A stretch of 64,000 bases of DNA from Aphis gossypii. Its lineage: Eukaryota; Arthropoda; Insecta; Hemiptera; Aphididae. Both the position numbers and the translations under genes were made by a program. The stretch is taken from positions 71,215,260-71,279,259 of the forward strand of contig NC_065530.1 in NCBI RefSeq assembly GCF_020184175.1. Reading direction: 5' to 3'. This document shows, piece by piece, positions 23,870-36,900 of the stretch. The notes below the pieces were generated by a model. That model ran no database searches. It was not told the DNA's origin and saw nothing but the letters and a program-made list of their open reading frames with translations. Numbering within the stretch: position 1 is the stretch's first letter; each line of letters opens with the position of its first letter.

Positions 23870-26070
23870 ATGAACTTTATTTATTTTGTATTCATCTATT
23901 TGTACGTAGTATTAATTTTGATTCATCTAATAGTAAGTTATTGCATCGTTAATAATTTTAACTCGACTAAAAACTATTATACTTATATATTTTATAATAT
24001 CAGGACTCGTTAACGATTTTGTCATCTTTGAAACGTGAAGTACGCTTTACCGTATTAGAGGTTGTCAGCTCAAACGAAACGATTGCAACCATCGAGGAAG
24101 CCACATTTAAACAGTTCCATGATAAACAATCGATATTTATCCATGCTATCATTCACAAAAGTCTTTCTCAAATGGAGGCAAGTAAATATATTTTACTCTT
24201 AAAGTTGAAAAATATAAAATCAATTATTATGTTTAAATAATTATTTTGTTTATGTTACGTTTTGGAATCATCTCTCTTAGTATACTATCAGTCCATTGTG
24301 TACTCTTTCTATAAATTTAAGTTACTTCTCATTAAGTAAATAGATGTAGTGTTGTTTGATATTTAAGGAATATGATAATATTGGTTTTCATACTGATTAA
24401 GAAATGAGTAAAGTTATTCATCTCAACAAAACATAATAAGTTTAATAAACTGTAACTATTTGCTTCTCGATCACAACACGTATATAATTTATATTAAAAT
24501 ATGTAGAGTAACGATAATTACAGACTTATATTTAGTGGTATATCAATCATAGAAATAGTTAATAACTAAATATTAAGCCATATACAAAACAAAATACAAA
24601 TTGACGCGTATTAGTACTCTGTCGTACTTAAACTGCAAACACGGGTTAAGTATCTTTCCCATTGGTGCGTCTAGTTTAACTCATTTCTGAGAAAGAAAAA
24701 TAGTGTTTTTTTTTTTTATCAAAAATTTGCTAAATTATCGTTGTTTTTTTAAATTAAAGAAATACCAAAGTATTGCAACTTAATTTTATAATCAATACAC
24801 GTGGCTTCAAAAACTATATAATTATACAATAATTGTTTTAAAACGATTTAAAGTTGTTATATTTAGAAAGTTGGATATTTCAGATGATTTACTCCAATCA
24901 CTTTACATAGTCATACAATCACGAGACATACCGTTGCTTATAATATGTATAAAATGTAGTTTATTACTGATGGAAAGTGGGATAATTTTAATATAAGTAT
25001 TAATATAGGTACTCATCTTAAATTGTTTATTAATGCATATGTTATCTAATCTTTTTTTTTCAAATTCTAGGCAACTTTTACTGTGTCTAAATGTAAAATG
25101 CATTATATTGATTGTATCAGTGTTGTGTCGTATGATATTCATGACGCTTGTCCAAAAATACAATTTCTTACACAATTTAGTGACGCTAGGACATCAAACA
25201 CCAATTCGATAAAATGTCCTATATTTGTAAGTGTTATATAAAATTAACTATCATACTTAACAATAATATACTACAGGTAGAACACATTGCACAATTTCAT
25301 TCAGATTACTTTAAAAATGAATTGATTTTAATTTATGAGAGATATTTAATTTACTGAAATTACATAATGTTTTATTTCAAACTATTTATTATTTTTAATA
25401 ATAATATAGGCTATAGTTCATGTTATATTAGATATATCTGAAATCTTTGTTTTTATGAAGAAATTTAATAATTAAAAAGGTGTATTAGAAAAGTATCTAT
25501 TTTGTTTAATAACCAAGTTTTTTTCATTTTATATAAATAACATTTCAAATTAAGATAGTATTGTACTATTGTATATTATACGTATACATTGACCATATCG
25601 AATGGCACTAGTGTATACCTACATAATGATTTGTCAAATAATTTTATTGTGTAAAATTATATTCTAAACTTATATCAGTATTGGTGTTTTTAATTAGTAT
25701 CAAAAAAACGGTAAATGCAAATTATCTTGATAATAACTAATTATATTATTATATAGGTAACTTAAAATGTTAGTATTTTCAATTACATAATATTTCATTA
25801 TTTCAAATAAATTTTTTATAAAATTTAAATAATATCAATTAATTCTCGGTTATTTTAAATTTATAGGGTGATTACAAATTCCACAACATGACACTTGATG
25901 CTGAAAAATTTGGGTCAGTGTTTAGTTTTCCAACAGAAAAATGGTGGGAAAATTATTGGAAATTCAAAGTTTTAATTTATGCTGAAGGTAGAACAGAATT
26001 TGCTCGTGCAAATTTAAACTTTTACTTTATAGAGTTTCGAAGCCGAAATAATAAACAAAAAATCTTATAA
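23870..26070 (+). CDS. Secreted DUF1091/MD-2-like protein (4 exons, 198 aa)
   Basis: Exons read 23870-23932, 24004-24177, 25071-25226 and 25867-26070; every intron is phase 0. Exon 1 is exactly a signal peptide, MNFIYFVFIYLYVVLILIHL, followed by GTAAGT. The mature part carries four cysteines (SKCKMHYIDC, HDACPK, IKCPIFKGDY) and an N-glycosylation site (NMT). The C-terminal half, with SNTNSIKCPIFKGDYKFHN, a FP..KWW turn and alternating hydrophobic strands (FKVLIYAEG, ANLNFYFIEF), resembles the insect DUF1091 family, which has an ML/MD-2-like lipid-binding beta-sandwich; length and Cys placement also fit. Members are secreted and largely uncharacterised, so a ligand cannot be named. The second intron appears to begin with GC (GAG/GCAAGT). 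A GT donor four bases later would put a stop in the next exon. The family assignment is moderate; the gene model is strong. Confidence 0.8.
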
Positions 26071-26119
26071 TATCTATTATTAATTAATTATTTTCTGGAT
26101 TAGGTAGTCAATAATAATT

Positions 26120-26129
26120 AATAAATAAA
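26120..26129 (+). terminator. Polyadenylation signals after the DUF1091-like gene
   Basis: Two overlapping AATAAA hexamers lie about 50 bases after the stop codon at 26070, giving a very short 3' UTR. Confidence 0.65.
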
Positions 26130-26179
26130 AACTTTAATTCAATCAAAAATTGTTTATATGGTAATATAATAGAAATTAT

Positions 26180-28990
26180 GTTATTTCTTTATGTTATATT
26201 TAGGCATTATAGTTCAAACACGTGTATCACCATGAATGTATTATCATTATCCTTTTTATTTATGCACAACTATAAAGAACTAAAATATTTGTTAATGATA
26301 TTTAAATTGAAAAATAAAAGGTTGTTTTATATTTGTACGTATTGTATTTTTTGTTTAGTTTATGTAAAGTGTAATGTATCAAAGAATAACTATTTCCAAT
26401 ATTTTTTTTTTTTTTTATTTATTTACTAAGACCAATAGTTAATATAACTTATATAGTGAGCAGATTATATCTTGTAATTTGTACATCAATTATTAATTGC
26501 TTTCTTTTCAATATTAGTAACCAGCCTAAGATAACATTCAATATTATGCCAGATGTGAAATATGACCGTACATTAACTTGTGGTTGTGTCTGTTTACTGA
26601 GTTGCGGAGAAGTTTACTGTTGCTGCGTTCAAGGCCATAACCATCTAATCCAGTCAAACCTCAAAATCTTGTAAGCAGTACGACTAATACTTACCAATTC
26701 TAAGAAGACGAAGTATATAACTGTACCTCACTTTTTACCTAATCATGATCGTTATTGTGGAATGGCACATGTCACATACTAATTCTGCAATAATAATTAT
26801 ACTTATTAGGTACCTATTTATTATTTTAAGTAAATATATAGATTAAATAGTTTAATTTCGATATTAATATAAAATAGAATATATTATTATGTATAATACT
26901 TGGTATTTCTTAAGATAATAATGAAAACGTGAAAAAAGAACGTAATATTTTAATACTTCGGTATTTGGAGAATGTTGGATATTATTTTAATTTTTGGAAG
27001 TAACGCTTAAGTATAGCATATATTACAGGTAATGAAGTGACCTGAGAAGTGGGTTTTATATTTTACGTCAATCTTTGTTTTCAGAATTTTTTGCACCAAT
27101 TACAAAAACGTATAGTTAACAAATATCAATTATTTTATAAAAATGCATATAAAAAAAAACCTAACTATTTAAATTTAAATATGAACAAGTTTTATCATCA
27201 AAAGTAAAACGTATTCTGGTAAAATAATATTTTTCTCTTAAAATTTTACTATAAAAAAAGTTTATAATTATTGTAGCATATATCAATAAATTTTTGATAG
27301 ATGTATTTTATATCTTTCACTTCGTATTAGATGCAATTTTAATAACATTTCCATGATATAAGGAATGATCATGTATGACTTAATGTTCATCACATGTACT
27401 ATAATTTATTGCCTTTAATAGTTTAATCTAAACGATAAAAAGCATGAATATTATTTGCGTATAGGAAATATAGATAAAGTAAGTGCATGAGAACCACATG
27501 TCCATGAAAAGTTAGTGGAAAATGGACTTAAATATTTAAATAATGGATTTCTATGACCCACCAAGCCAGTGTTTACTGTATAAGCAGACTAACACTCACA
27601 GACACACACACTCTGCTCGAACGTACACGCATACAACAGCTTTCTTAAATAATATAACATACATTTTTGTCTCGGATTATTTGGCTCATCGAATTGCTTA
27701 AAATATTACTAAATAATATTAATCCTTCATTATGATCATGTTGTTACATACGATTAACCAAGCCACTTATACTTTGTATTTGTTTGATATAATACTTATA
27801 ATTCAGGAGCGTAATCAAACACAAATTTACGATAAAAGTCAAAATTTTATAATACAAAATAGTTTTAAGTAAATAAATGAAAATATTACAGTAAAACGTG
27901 TCAATATTATTTGTTTAATAATACACTACATTTTTTCGACTGTAAATGTTTTTGGTAAATAGCTAGTGCTATCTGTAGTTATTCAGTTAATTCAAAGTAA
28001 ATTATTTTATTTCCTAGAGTGTGCTATGTGTATTAAATCGATTTCTTCAAGGTGAACAATAATATCATGATAAGATTATATAATTCTACTATACTAGAAT
28101 TTCTTAAAAAACTCTTTACATACCTACAATTCAAACATCAATAATATTTTTTATGGAATTTATTGTTTTATTTATAAAATACTAAAATCATGCTTCTGAA
28201 TAAAATAGTTTTGGTAGATAATATAATTGTAAGTAACGTCTCTTGTTACGCAGTGTAATTAGGATATAGGAAAACTATTAGGAAAAAATAACCGGGTTAT
28301 GACAATATTATTTTTAGTTAGTACCTAATGTTACTTATTCAAATATTCAAATAAGTAATATATAATAATTCGATTTTCCAATAACGACAATATACAGAAG
28401 TAATATAATATACTGTAAAATCAAAACATCAATAATTTTGGATTAGAAAGTCAACGATAAATTACATTTACTAAAGAAGAGCAAATGTAATACAATTGTA
28501 TAGTTTTTTTTATAAGATATTATTATTAAAAATAAATTAAATATTTATATTGCCGTGTAAAAATATAATTTAATATTATTATTCTATTGAAGTTATTATA
28601 ATATTCAAACTTTTAACAGATCTACCAAAGAGATAAATCATATTAATACATTAAATCAATGTTTTATTATTTTTTATTCATCATTAGCTAGTAAAATATT
28701 TTCATGACTTAAGTGAAATATTATTATTTATAACTGTAATTTTCATTGTATTTTTGATAATTACTGTTTTGAAAGAAATTAAATCCATGGCTCTCGGGAA
28801 TAGTATGTGGCTTAAATAACTCACTTTTTTCTTTTTTGAAACAGTGGTGCCTAAGTAAGCATAAACGATGAAAATTTATTACAATTGTTTATGTATATAT
28901 TTTCATTTATCTGTGCCAGAAAAAGCAACAAGTTAATTATTAATCACGAAACACGTTTTTATTATCTTTTTAATATCATTAAATATTTAT
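26180..28990. other. AT-rich stretch with one unexplained Cys-rich reading frame
   Basis: Mostly featureless. At 26456-26674 a 72-codon frame contains LTCGCVCLLSCGEVYCCC and an abrupt rise in GC, possibly a piece of an old mobile element on either strand. I do not recognise it. A short CA-rich patch lies near 27600. Confidence 0.4.
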
Positions 28991-29003
28991 TTGTTTACTA
29001 CAG

Positions 29004-29182
29004 AACGTTTAGAATATAATTTAAACCGAACTTTTCGTAGCTTTATCGATAAAATCTTAATTAATCGTTTGAATTTAACTATTGTCTGGCTTTTAATAGC
29101 AGGATTCTATTTTTTAAGTTCAATTGGGTTTTTTTCAATCACCGGTCGTCGATTTACTAAAGCGATTGTTTTTGGTCAGTAA
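29004..29182 (+). CDS. Possible terminal exon with one membrane segment (unrecognised)
   Basis: After an acceptor-like TTTACTACAG, 58 codons stay open to TAA. They encode an amphipathic lead (NRTFRSFIDKILINRL) and one hydrophobic stretch (NLTIVWLLIAGFYFLSSIGF) followed by SITGRRFTKAIVFGQ. The mixed codon use with many CGT/CGA arginines is less random than neighbouring AT-rich frames. I find no upstream exon to join it to and cannot assign a family. It could be a decayed gene or a chance frame. Confidence 0.22.
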
Positions 29183-29329
29183 AAAACATTTAATCGGTTT
29201 CCACTAGATATTAGGTACCTAACAATTAATCGACAATTAATCGGCTTAATGTAATTGTTCAGTGATTGTACACAAAACATACATTCTATTAAACATTAGT
29301 ATTTTTTATGAAATCAAGCAATATTCTAC

Positions 29330-30430
29330 CCAATATCTGCATGAGAGGGCTGAGAGAAAATCATTAATGCTGCAGTCCTAAAATATGTTATGAGCTTATT
29401 AAATGTCGGCAGCCAATCTTCGTCAAAAGCGTGAAGAAAAACTTTTGTAACATTAAAATTTTATACCCTATGTAATGAAACAAAATTGATCTGAGTCAGT
29501 TTTTTTAAAATATATATACATAGACACACATGTTTAAACATGCCATTGATATGTTCCCGAAATCCGTTTGAGATTATAGGATTACTTACTTAATACTTTA
29601 GTGCGTATTATAGCCTATACGCATTTTTTCGTCACTTACATTTAATTAAAATGTTCAGTGAATGTTGTCACAGCTAGTCGAGGTTAATATTTGTTATATA
29701 CTGAAAAAATAATAGCAAGACCATTAAAGCTCACCGAAAAAGGGTCGTGTCAACAAAATGACAAAACTGACTTTTATTATTTACAGACTATAGTGAATTC
29801 ATATAAGATTTAGAAAATAACAAAATGCCGTAAACATCTATATATATATACATTATTAATACACAAGTGAAATACTCATTTGAAACCAAAGCACAGATTG
29901 AATTAGTAATTTAAGATTTTGAATTGCTTTTAAAATATTTGTTTTGTAAATATAATATAGAGCTTGTAACTGGTATTTCATATCAGCTTTGAATACAGAT
30001 GAAAACCATTTCAAATCAATGTCGATAACGAAGCTGAAAAAAATACTTGTCTGTATAGACTAGATGAAATTCGTCTATGGACCGCCATTAAATTGCTGAC
30101 AAAAGATGTACTACTACTGATATTCAAAATGTCATTGAAAATCATAGGTATTTGCTGCATATACACACTAAAATAATTAGTGATTAATAAAACTTTTCTC
30201 ATAAACTTGATTCAAGTCTCGTCGGTTTTTCTGATTGAATTGATAGTTAAGTTTGTATAATCTAATGGTTATAATAAACTATAATCGTCAGAGATGAATA
30301 AAGATTCTAATAGTTTCAATATACAAGTATTGGCTATGAAAAACAAAAATAAGCCAATGACAAACAAAAAAAACTAAAAGTGTACATAATATTTATCTAT
30401 TATTTTGTACTAATACATATTCTTCTATTC
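29330..30430. other. Stretch with transposon-like remnants, not assigned
   Basis: Reverse-strand translation near 29340-29450 gives HAFDEDWLPTFNKLITYF. Forward translation near 30015-30090 gives DNEAEKNTCLYRLDEIRLW. Both look protein-derived rather than random, but they are flanked by stops and I cannot place them in a family. Old transposase pieces are the likeliest explanation. Confidence 0.25.
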
Positions 30431-30432
30431 AG

Positions 30433-30570
30433 GCCATCTTCATAAATCTCTTATTAATACTCATACTTCCAATTCGAAGTGATGAAGAAGATACAAGCTA
30501 CAATTCCCTCAGCGGCATTGCGGTGGTTCGCCGTACTTTATATAGGGCACAGGTTTCACCGAAAGAGTAA
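30433..30570 (+). CDS. Possible exon of a small secreted or membrane peptide (unrecognised)
   Basis: An acceptor-like TTCTATTCAG is followed by 45 open codons to TAA: a hydrophobic AIFINLLLILILPIR and then a polar SDEEDTSYNSLSGIAVV ending VSPKE. This could be a signal sequence plus a short peptide. The block is GC-richer than its flanks and continues into other GC-richer sequence to about 30960. It may instead be part of a dispersed repeat with a coincidental frame. No upstream start exon is convincing. Confidence 0.22.
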   Translation, partial: AIFINLLLILILPIRSDEEDTSYNSLSGIAVVRRTLYRAQVSPKE

Positions 30571-30969
30571 ATATTTATGTAAGTACTTTTCCTACTCTTT
30601 TGAAGACCTAATAGGCGACAGAATATTAAGTGTGTAACACAAACACATATACATACTCACCTAGTCACCTATACGCACATATAGATACCTATATCCAGAA
30701 TTTAACAATTATTATGATTATTTTAAGAAGGTATAAATTTTATTCAAAACTGAAAGTTTCCATCACCCCATCTTCGTCACTACCCGTTTAGGTCTACAGG
30801 CAGAGCGGAGCTCATAAATTTAATTATGAGTGAATAATCGTCTCCTCGTGCGCTGAACGCGAATTAAAGTGGCGAAAGCGCTGGTGGTTTTTGAGTGATT
30901 TAATGAACATTAAATTAGAAAAAAAAATCCCGGGAACTCACTCTGCTGTATTGCAGGTTTCAAATGTAT

Positions 30970-33900
30970 CTCATTAATGAGTATGCCACTGTTATGGATG
31001 TGTTAAGTTTGAATTCAATGATCAATCATGGTAGCTATACGAAAAACAACCTTGAACGAAAAAAAATATTATTGTTTATTTCTAACTTCCAATTATGTGT
31101 TATTTTAAAAGATTTATATTATAGTACAATAATATTGGTTAAAATTAGTCATTTAAATTATTTAAAAAATTTATTTCCACAGCAACCGTCAAAATATTTA
31201 TTTAGAGCACACTTTACCTTTTACCTATATCGATATCCTAGTTAATAAATACCAATTTTACATATAAACAAAATTGAAGATCTAAATTAAAATAATGAAA
31301 AATTAATATCGATATTTGAAAGAGGAAAATAAAACGGATGTTCCATATAGCAATTATTACAATCTTGATTTTTTTTTTATTTTAAGTTTGACGTATAATA
31401 TATATTATTTAGGTTAACTAAGATTAGAATAAGAATATCAGAAAATCATATAAGTTTTTATCTGACATTTTTATGATATGTGTGCAGTACGGTTGTGATT
31501 TTTAACAATATTAAATTATCGTCCAATATTGTTTTTAATATTTTAAGCAAATTTATTAATGAGTAGGTACCTAGGTATACTAGAAAATTGCTTAATATTA
31601 TTAAAGTGTCATTAGAAAATATATTACGCGTTTCCTTTTATGTAGTTCTTATTATAATTAAAAGTTTACCTTTTTACCTTTTAGCTAAGCGAAAACTGTA
31701 ACATTATTATGTTAATTACAAAAATAAATACTTACGTAACTATGGAATAATAATATATTAAAATTAGATAAAGTGTTAAATGATACATTTTATAATTTTA
31801 TAGTAATATTAAAATATTTTTCTTAATTATAAGCGTATTTAGAGTGAGAACTAGGTAGTTAATTTATAAGTTGTATGTACTTTATATTATAATTTATTGT
31901 ATTCTTAATATGTATCTATATTTTCGATTCTAGAAGTTCTATAAATAGTTAGGTATAGCAAAATAATACATACTTATTTTTTAATAAATTGAAAATAATT
32001 TAGAATCATGATAGTGGTAGATGTACTGAATATTTGGCTTGTGTATTTTGATCAGATCTAATGTAGACGGACGGTTTAAGCTCAATAAACCGTTTATTAA
32101 TAATATCTTTAGTTTTTAATTTTCATTTTGTTACCTAAGTCTTTTTTGATATTTAACAGTGATACGCTTGATAATCATTTTTGTGTTATTATACTGGTTC
32201 GTAGCTATATAATTGATCAATACTATCAGTACGATCAAACAAATCTGAGTGTTTTTACATTTTGGCTATCAAACGTAAAAATTGGTTATACTTAGCATAA
32301 ATGCTTTAGATATTTAAATTAAATATTTTATGAATTTATAAGTTAAAAATAACTTCCAATTGTTTATGATTTCGAATACTGATATATTCACAAAAAAATA
32401 TTATGGAATTGCAATAATATTACTTTGATCAAAGAGAAGATTTTTTTTATTGTATTTATTATTTGAATTGCTTGCTCCTCAATAATCGTATCATATTTAA
32501 TTTTACATTTTAATATCATGCCAAATTAGATATATTTGTTTTATAAGTATTGTTTGTATAAAAAAAAATTAAAAAAATATGTGTATGTGTGTGTATCACA
32601 GATTGCAATGTTAAAATATATTATACAGTTGTCAGTTAAACAGCTAATACCAAATTAAATTTTAAAAGATTTTAAACAAGGTTAAACAATAGAGTATAAT
32701 CAATTCTTGTAGTACAGTGTGTGTCGTGTACAGGCTATAAATAAAACAACCTTAACATAATATATTATACAATATCTTAGTATTTTAAGTCAAAGAAATT
32801 GCCAAAAGTATATCTTTCGAAAATATTTAAATCAAATCGATTCCAGTAAAACGAAACAATATTATAAAATAATTTATCTTAAAAGTAAAAATATTGAAAT
32901 TTTCATAGAGAGAAAATAAAAAATAAATATCTCAACAATTATATTACACCAATAAATTAAATTATTACTACGTTTATTTTCAATAATTAATTCATAGAAA
33001 TTCACATTTTAAAAGAAAGTATTGTGATATTTGAATTAAAAAATGAATAATGTTACAGTTATATTAGCAGTTAAATGCATTCTAATAAGAAATATTATTT
33101 TAAAATATAAACGATTTTTAATTCTATTTTTACAAATCTTATAACTATTTTAATAAGAACCAAAACAATATTGACAGACTTATTAGTTGTATTCTCATTG
33201 TTCATAAATGAATATTTTACACCATCTATATACTTTTTTTTCATTTAGTTTGATAGTCAAAAAATAAATTAGAATACTATTAATATAATTAAAAAAAATT
33301 CTTAATTGATTAAAGTTTTAAAAAATATTGATCTGAAATGATGAAGAGATACAATTTCTTGAAAAAAATAAATATAAATAATTATAATTTTAAAACTATT
33401 TTATATGTGAAGATTTATCTGTATAAAGATAATTTTTTTTAAAAATTCGTACAATTACACATAATTCCAAATAAAGTAATATTTACTCATTATAAATGCC
33501 TTTGAATATTATATTGTCTAATACTAATTAAAATATAATAATATGTTTTAATCGCTATGGCGGCGCTCCGTATAGACTATTTAGCTACATTTACGTATAC
33601 TTATACCATTATTATATTTTATATATCATTGTTGTTTATTTATCTGTATTAATGTAGTTTTATAAATATGTTGAACAATTTTTATCATGTCCGTTATTGG
33701 TTATAAATTTTATAATTTATTATTAGTTAGTTTTTCAATAATTGCATTGGTTTTAGGCCAACTAATCAAGTTATATGATCATAAAAACATAAAAATTAAC
33801 TAAAAAATAAAATTTAAATTACTTTATAAAACGATAAGGTATTGTGGTTTGAAATATTTTCATTATATTTATGTATGTATATATTTTATTAAGTAAAATT

Positions 33901-36900
33901 TTAAATGATCATAAATCATAATGATTTCAATATAAGTTTTTCAAAACAGAACAAAAAAATTGACAATATCTCTATATATACTAGTATATTTAAAGTTTTG
34001 AACTATTAGTTGATAATTTCATTGTATAGCATGATAGATTTAAAGTTATATAAGATTAAAAATTTAATCATTTAGCTTCCCTTAATACGCTCAAACAAAT
34101 AACGTCATTTTCAACTTATAAGCGTTGATCTGTATAGTTTATACTTCAGTCACACTTAATAATATTATCTTTTAACAAATGTTACAATGATGCATTTGTA
34201 CAAAAACGAATGGGGTAGTATGCTCATCACGTATAGGTTATTAAGGTTTGGAATTAGAAAACATTTTGTAGTGGGTGCCAGTAAAATATTTAAAAAAAAT
34301 AACGAGGGTATATTCTTCAATGGCTACCTAATGACAATTATTTTCTTCTAGTTACTTTGACGTTAATTTAACTGTTCTGTTTTGTTCATTACTAAGTCAT
34401 TTATAACTCACGAAGAAACATAAATACCCAATATATAAAATAATATTCAAAGTTAAAATTCATCCAATAGAACCATATGATGCATGTCGAAAATTACTTT
34501 GTTCTTAAATTTATAATTTTATGTCATAAGAAAACCTGAGAACTTCAATTAAACAAACTCTATACACTTTAATACAATTTAAATCAATCATCGATATATA
34601 TACTTTTATTATTTTGATTATAAACACGCATTTAAGGAGTACAAAAAAAAAAAAAATGAATTTTTGAAAATGATTAAATGTTTGGTTTTTGTAATTATAT
34701 CAACAATATAATTTTAAATAATTTTAAATGTGCATTTGAAATAAGGTTTCAGCTTATAAATATAAATAAATGATGTATAAATATATTTTTATTTACTGTG
34801 GAATGCGGGTTACTAATAATGCAAGTTTTGATTGTTTACTTAAAATTATATTATATTTTATATTGTGCAGAATGATTCACACACCTAATTTTTTGAAACA
34901 TACCTAGTTCTTATATAATAGTATTTTTTTCAAAATTTATACAATACAATTATTTATGGAGCAAATAATAATGAAAATAATGTTACTGTTATCACATATA
35001 TACGAGACTATTTTTAATCAGTATTATAGGTTTAAGATGTTTAGATACGAATTATTCTTAAAAACCATAAAATAAATATTTTACTCTTTTTAAAGACACA
35101 TTTATTGCGAGAAAACATTACAAAATTAGCAATTTAAAACACTTCTTTTTATAGTCATCATTATTAACTTTATACATGTACATTGGATAACATATGTTTA
35201 TCACAGAGTATGTACTACATGTATTACAAAAAAAAAAAAAATAATTATATTGCTGAAGGTATTTGAATTGTAGATTTGATTTTTTTCTCTTGATAAATTT
35301 TTAACATATTATATATGTATACCTGATTGATTCATTAATACATTTTTTTTAAACATCCAATTCATACTGTTGTATAACATTTCATTAAAAAATATAATTA
35401 GAAACTTTAACAATAAGTTTATTTCAATTGTCATTGTAGCTTTATAAATTTTTTTTTTAACATGATTGTAAAATTATTAGTTTAAAAAATATAAACATTT
35501 ATATATATCGCTGTTACACAAAACTTTTCTTACGAGTTATGAGAGTGGCATAAATTTTTTAATAACAGAATAATAAGTGAGAAAAATATATAAAACATAA
35601 TACATTAGTGTAATTCAATTATTATTTTGACAGTTCTTGATATATTTTTAAGAGTTTATTTATACGCAACAGTTGACTAAAATGTTATCAGATCTATATT
35701 TTGATACATATTATATGATATTAGTCAGTATAGTAAAAATTGCAATAACCATCATCAGTGATAAAAATTTTCACGGTTTATGATAATCGTATTAGTGGTT
35801 TGCAAAAAGTTTTAAGTTATATTTTTTCATATTACTATAATATTTACACTTAAAAATTGGTTCACGTGTTTGTTATTTGAATAAAATATTTTCTCACGGT
35901 TACTGATGCATTTCTTTTGACGTTATTTGCTTCTTTGCTTAGAGTTAATAGTAATTTTTGACGCTCACCTACTGGTAATTCACAAACTGCATTATGGCTC
36001 CTTTAAATTGTGTTGTGAAATCTTAAACGTGTTGACTAGATTTGTTATTGTCCTCAAATGTCACAAATCCTACAGAATTAACACAGCATAGAATTGAATA
36101 AATAAATCGTTCTTATGAATACTTTGCAATAGTTAGGAGTATAGAATAACATATTAATATATGTCTATGATTTTGTTGTTATTGTTCATAGAATATGACA
36201 AACTGCAGCTAAATACCATAGCTAAATAAACAGAATTCAAGAGTAATTCAACAACAAGGTAATGGCGAATCGCGCTTATTTATGCAATAAGATATTATGT
36301 AAGTTTAGGGCTATTTGTACTCAATTTATTACTTCCACCGTTGTAAACGACATTTGATTTAAGCAATGCATTGCATTAAATATACTCCCATAGTTATATG
36401 ATAATTCTTACCGTTACCATTATTATTATAGTAATGGGTTTATACTTAAAATAATATGGTGGTTACCTTGTTAATTGATTTAAATAAAAGTACCGTGTGT
36501 TGATTTTTAGAGTTAAATGTGTAAGTCTATCATACATTATTTACTAATTTTAAAAAATGCAAATAAATAATTATTTTATCTATGAAATTGTATATATATA
36601 AGTTTATAAAACAGATGCAAAATATATTAAATTTTTTAGTGAAAAATGTTTGTTTAATAAAACTATGAAATTAATTAATAAATTCTGAAATAAATAAAGA
36701 ATAAAGTTATAGTTGTAAATTGCGTGTGTACGCCATAGAAGAGTATTCCAAAGGAAAAAACATCAAACGAATGTTTAGTGTTTGATAGTACATGGAACCC
36801 AATTGTAATTTAATACATTTTTAATCAATAATTATTTTATTCTAAAAATGATTACATTTTAAAATTAACTTATGTGAGTGTATGGTATGAAAATGTTGAG

